Origin: Pyrinomonadaceae bacterium
GTDB lineage: Bacteria; Acidobacteriota; Blastocatellia; Pyrinomonadales; Pyrinomonadaceae
Length of the DNA stretch: 64,000 nucleotides
Reading direction: 5' to 3'
Assembly (NCBI GenBank): GCA_019694355.1
Contig: JAIBCB010000002.1
Span: forward strand, 620,001-684,000
Each line of letters begins with the position of its first letter. Positions within the stretch are counted from its first letter, which is position 1. Below the pieces are notes generated by a model, which saw only the letters and a list, made by a program, of their open reading frames with translations, was not told where the DNA came from and searched no databases. A program made the translations under genes and the position numbers. Of this stretch, positions 63,474-64,000 are shown one piece after another.

Positions 63474-64000
63474 ATGGAGAAGTTTTTTAACGCGGTCCAA
63501 AATATGTTCCGGATCGCCGAGCTGCGGAAGAGGATCTTCTTTACGCTCGGACTTCTGGCGGTCTATCGCCTTGGTGCTCACATCACAGCACCCGGAATCA
63601 ATAAAGTTCGTCTCGAAGCAGTTTGGGCCGATGTTGCCGGTACGCTGCTTGGGGTATTGGACCTTTTCTCGGGCGGAAACTTCCGCACGATCTCGGTCTT
63701 TGCTCTTGGCGTTACGCCATACATCACTGCGTCGATCATTATGCAGCTGATGCCGGTGCTTTCTCCTGCGGTCAAGAAGATCCAGGAAGAAGGCGAGGTC
63801 GGCCGACAAAAATTGAACCAATGGACGCGCTATGCGACCGTTGGCCTTTGTGCTGTTCAGACCTTCTTTGTCGCGACATGGCTCTCGCGAAACCAGGTCA
63901 TTGCGGACAGTTGGGTTGCGACGGCGATGATCATCGTCACGCTTACGACCGGCTCGATCTTTGTGATGTGGCTCGGTGAACAGATCACGGAACGCGGTGT
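63474..64000 (+). CDS. secY: Protein translocase subunit SecY, N-terminal part
   Basis: 175 codons before the right edge cuts the gene. ATG at 63474. RIAELRKRIFFTLGLLAVYR (first membrane helix), TAPGIN, LDLFSGGNFRTISVFALGVT and PYITASIIMQLM are the conserved plug and helix 2 region. Forms the SecYEG channel. Four of the usual ten membrane helices are visible. Confidence 0.97.
   Translation, partial: MEKFFNAVQNMFRIAELRKRIFFTLGLLAVYRLGAHITAPGINKVRLEAVWADVAGTLLGVLDLFSGGNFRTISVFALGVTPYITASIIMQLMPVLSPAVKKIQEEGEVGRQKLNQWTRYATVGLCAVQTFFVATWLSRNQVIADSWVATAMIIVTLTTGSIFVMWLGEQITERG

Overview
The window looks like a chromosomal segment of an Acidobacteriota bacterium, probably class Blastocatellia. Supporting signs are two secreted proteins of the VWFA-related family first defined in Acidobacteria, an exosortase/PEP-CTERM exopolysaccharide locus, a class II (B12-dependent) ribonucleotide reductase, MglA/MglB polarity proteins, many small secreted proteins of unknown function, and a moderately GC-rich composition. 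The taxonomic call is an inference from gene content; no rRNA is present.

Layout. 1-5.8 kb: an incomplete secreted beta-propeller protein, nrdJ with a strong promoter and tandem NrdR-box-like sites, hslO, and a polysaccharide deacetylase. 5.9-22.5 kb: a polyprenyl diphosphate synthase, an exosortase with its EpsI partner, a Crp-type regulator, a NarL-type response regulator with a multi-PAS soluble histidine kinase, and then an eight-gene block: a PrsT-like TPR lipoprotein, a 59-residue PEP-CTERM-like protein, Wzz-type chain-length protein, XrtA-type ATPase, BY-kinase, priming sugar transferase, Wza-type export protein and a YCF48-like propeller. The segment holds no glycosyltransferase other than the priming enzyme, so the rest of the sugar pathway must lie elsewhere. 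22.6-31.5 kb: tRNA-Val and tRNA-Asp, a lipoprotein, a decayed nucleotidyltransferase toxin with its antitoxin, mglB-mglA, and the amino-sugar genes yvcK, glmU and glmS with a VWA protein between the last two.

31.5-35 kb is an accessory patch of REP-like palindromes, a 25-bp exact inverted repeat pair, three RHS/YD-repeat gene remnants and three small exported proteins. 35-48 kb holds a BON protein, trmL, several exported proteins, an ECF sigma factor paired with a membrane PDZ protein, an amidohydrolase, an acyl-CoA synthetase and a locus of redoxin, cysteine-rich exported protein and two VWFA proteins. 48.1 kb to the end is the str-S10-spc ribosomal cluster (rpsL to secY, cut by the right edge), starting from a near-consensus promoter with a leader of about 310 nt. 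L4 and L22 carry long low-complexity tails.

The least explained signal is a set of intergenic quasi-palindromes. In each, the left arm is built from short degenerate tandem words and the right arm from the reverse complement of the same words, while the words differ from spacer to spacer. Several split the ribosomal cluster at specific junctions, and similar ones lie between mglB and mglA, after glmS and after the DUF4920 gene.
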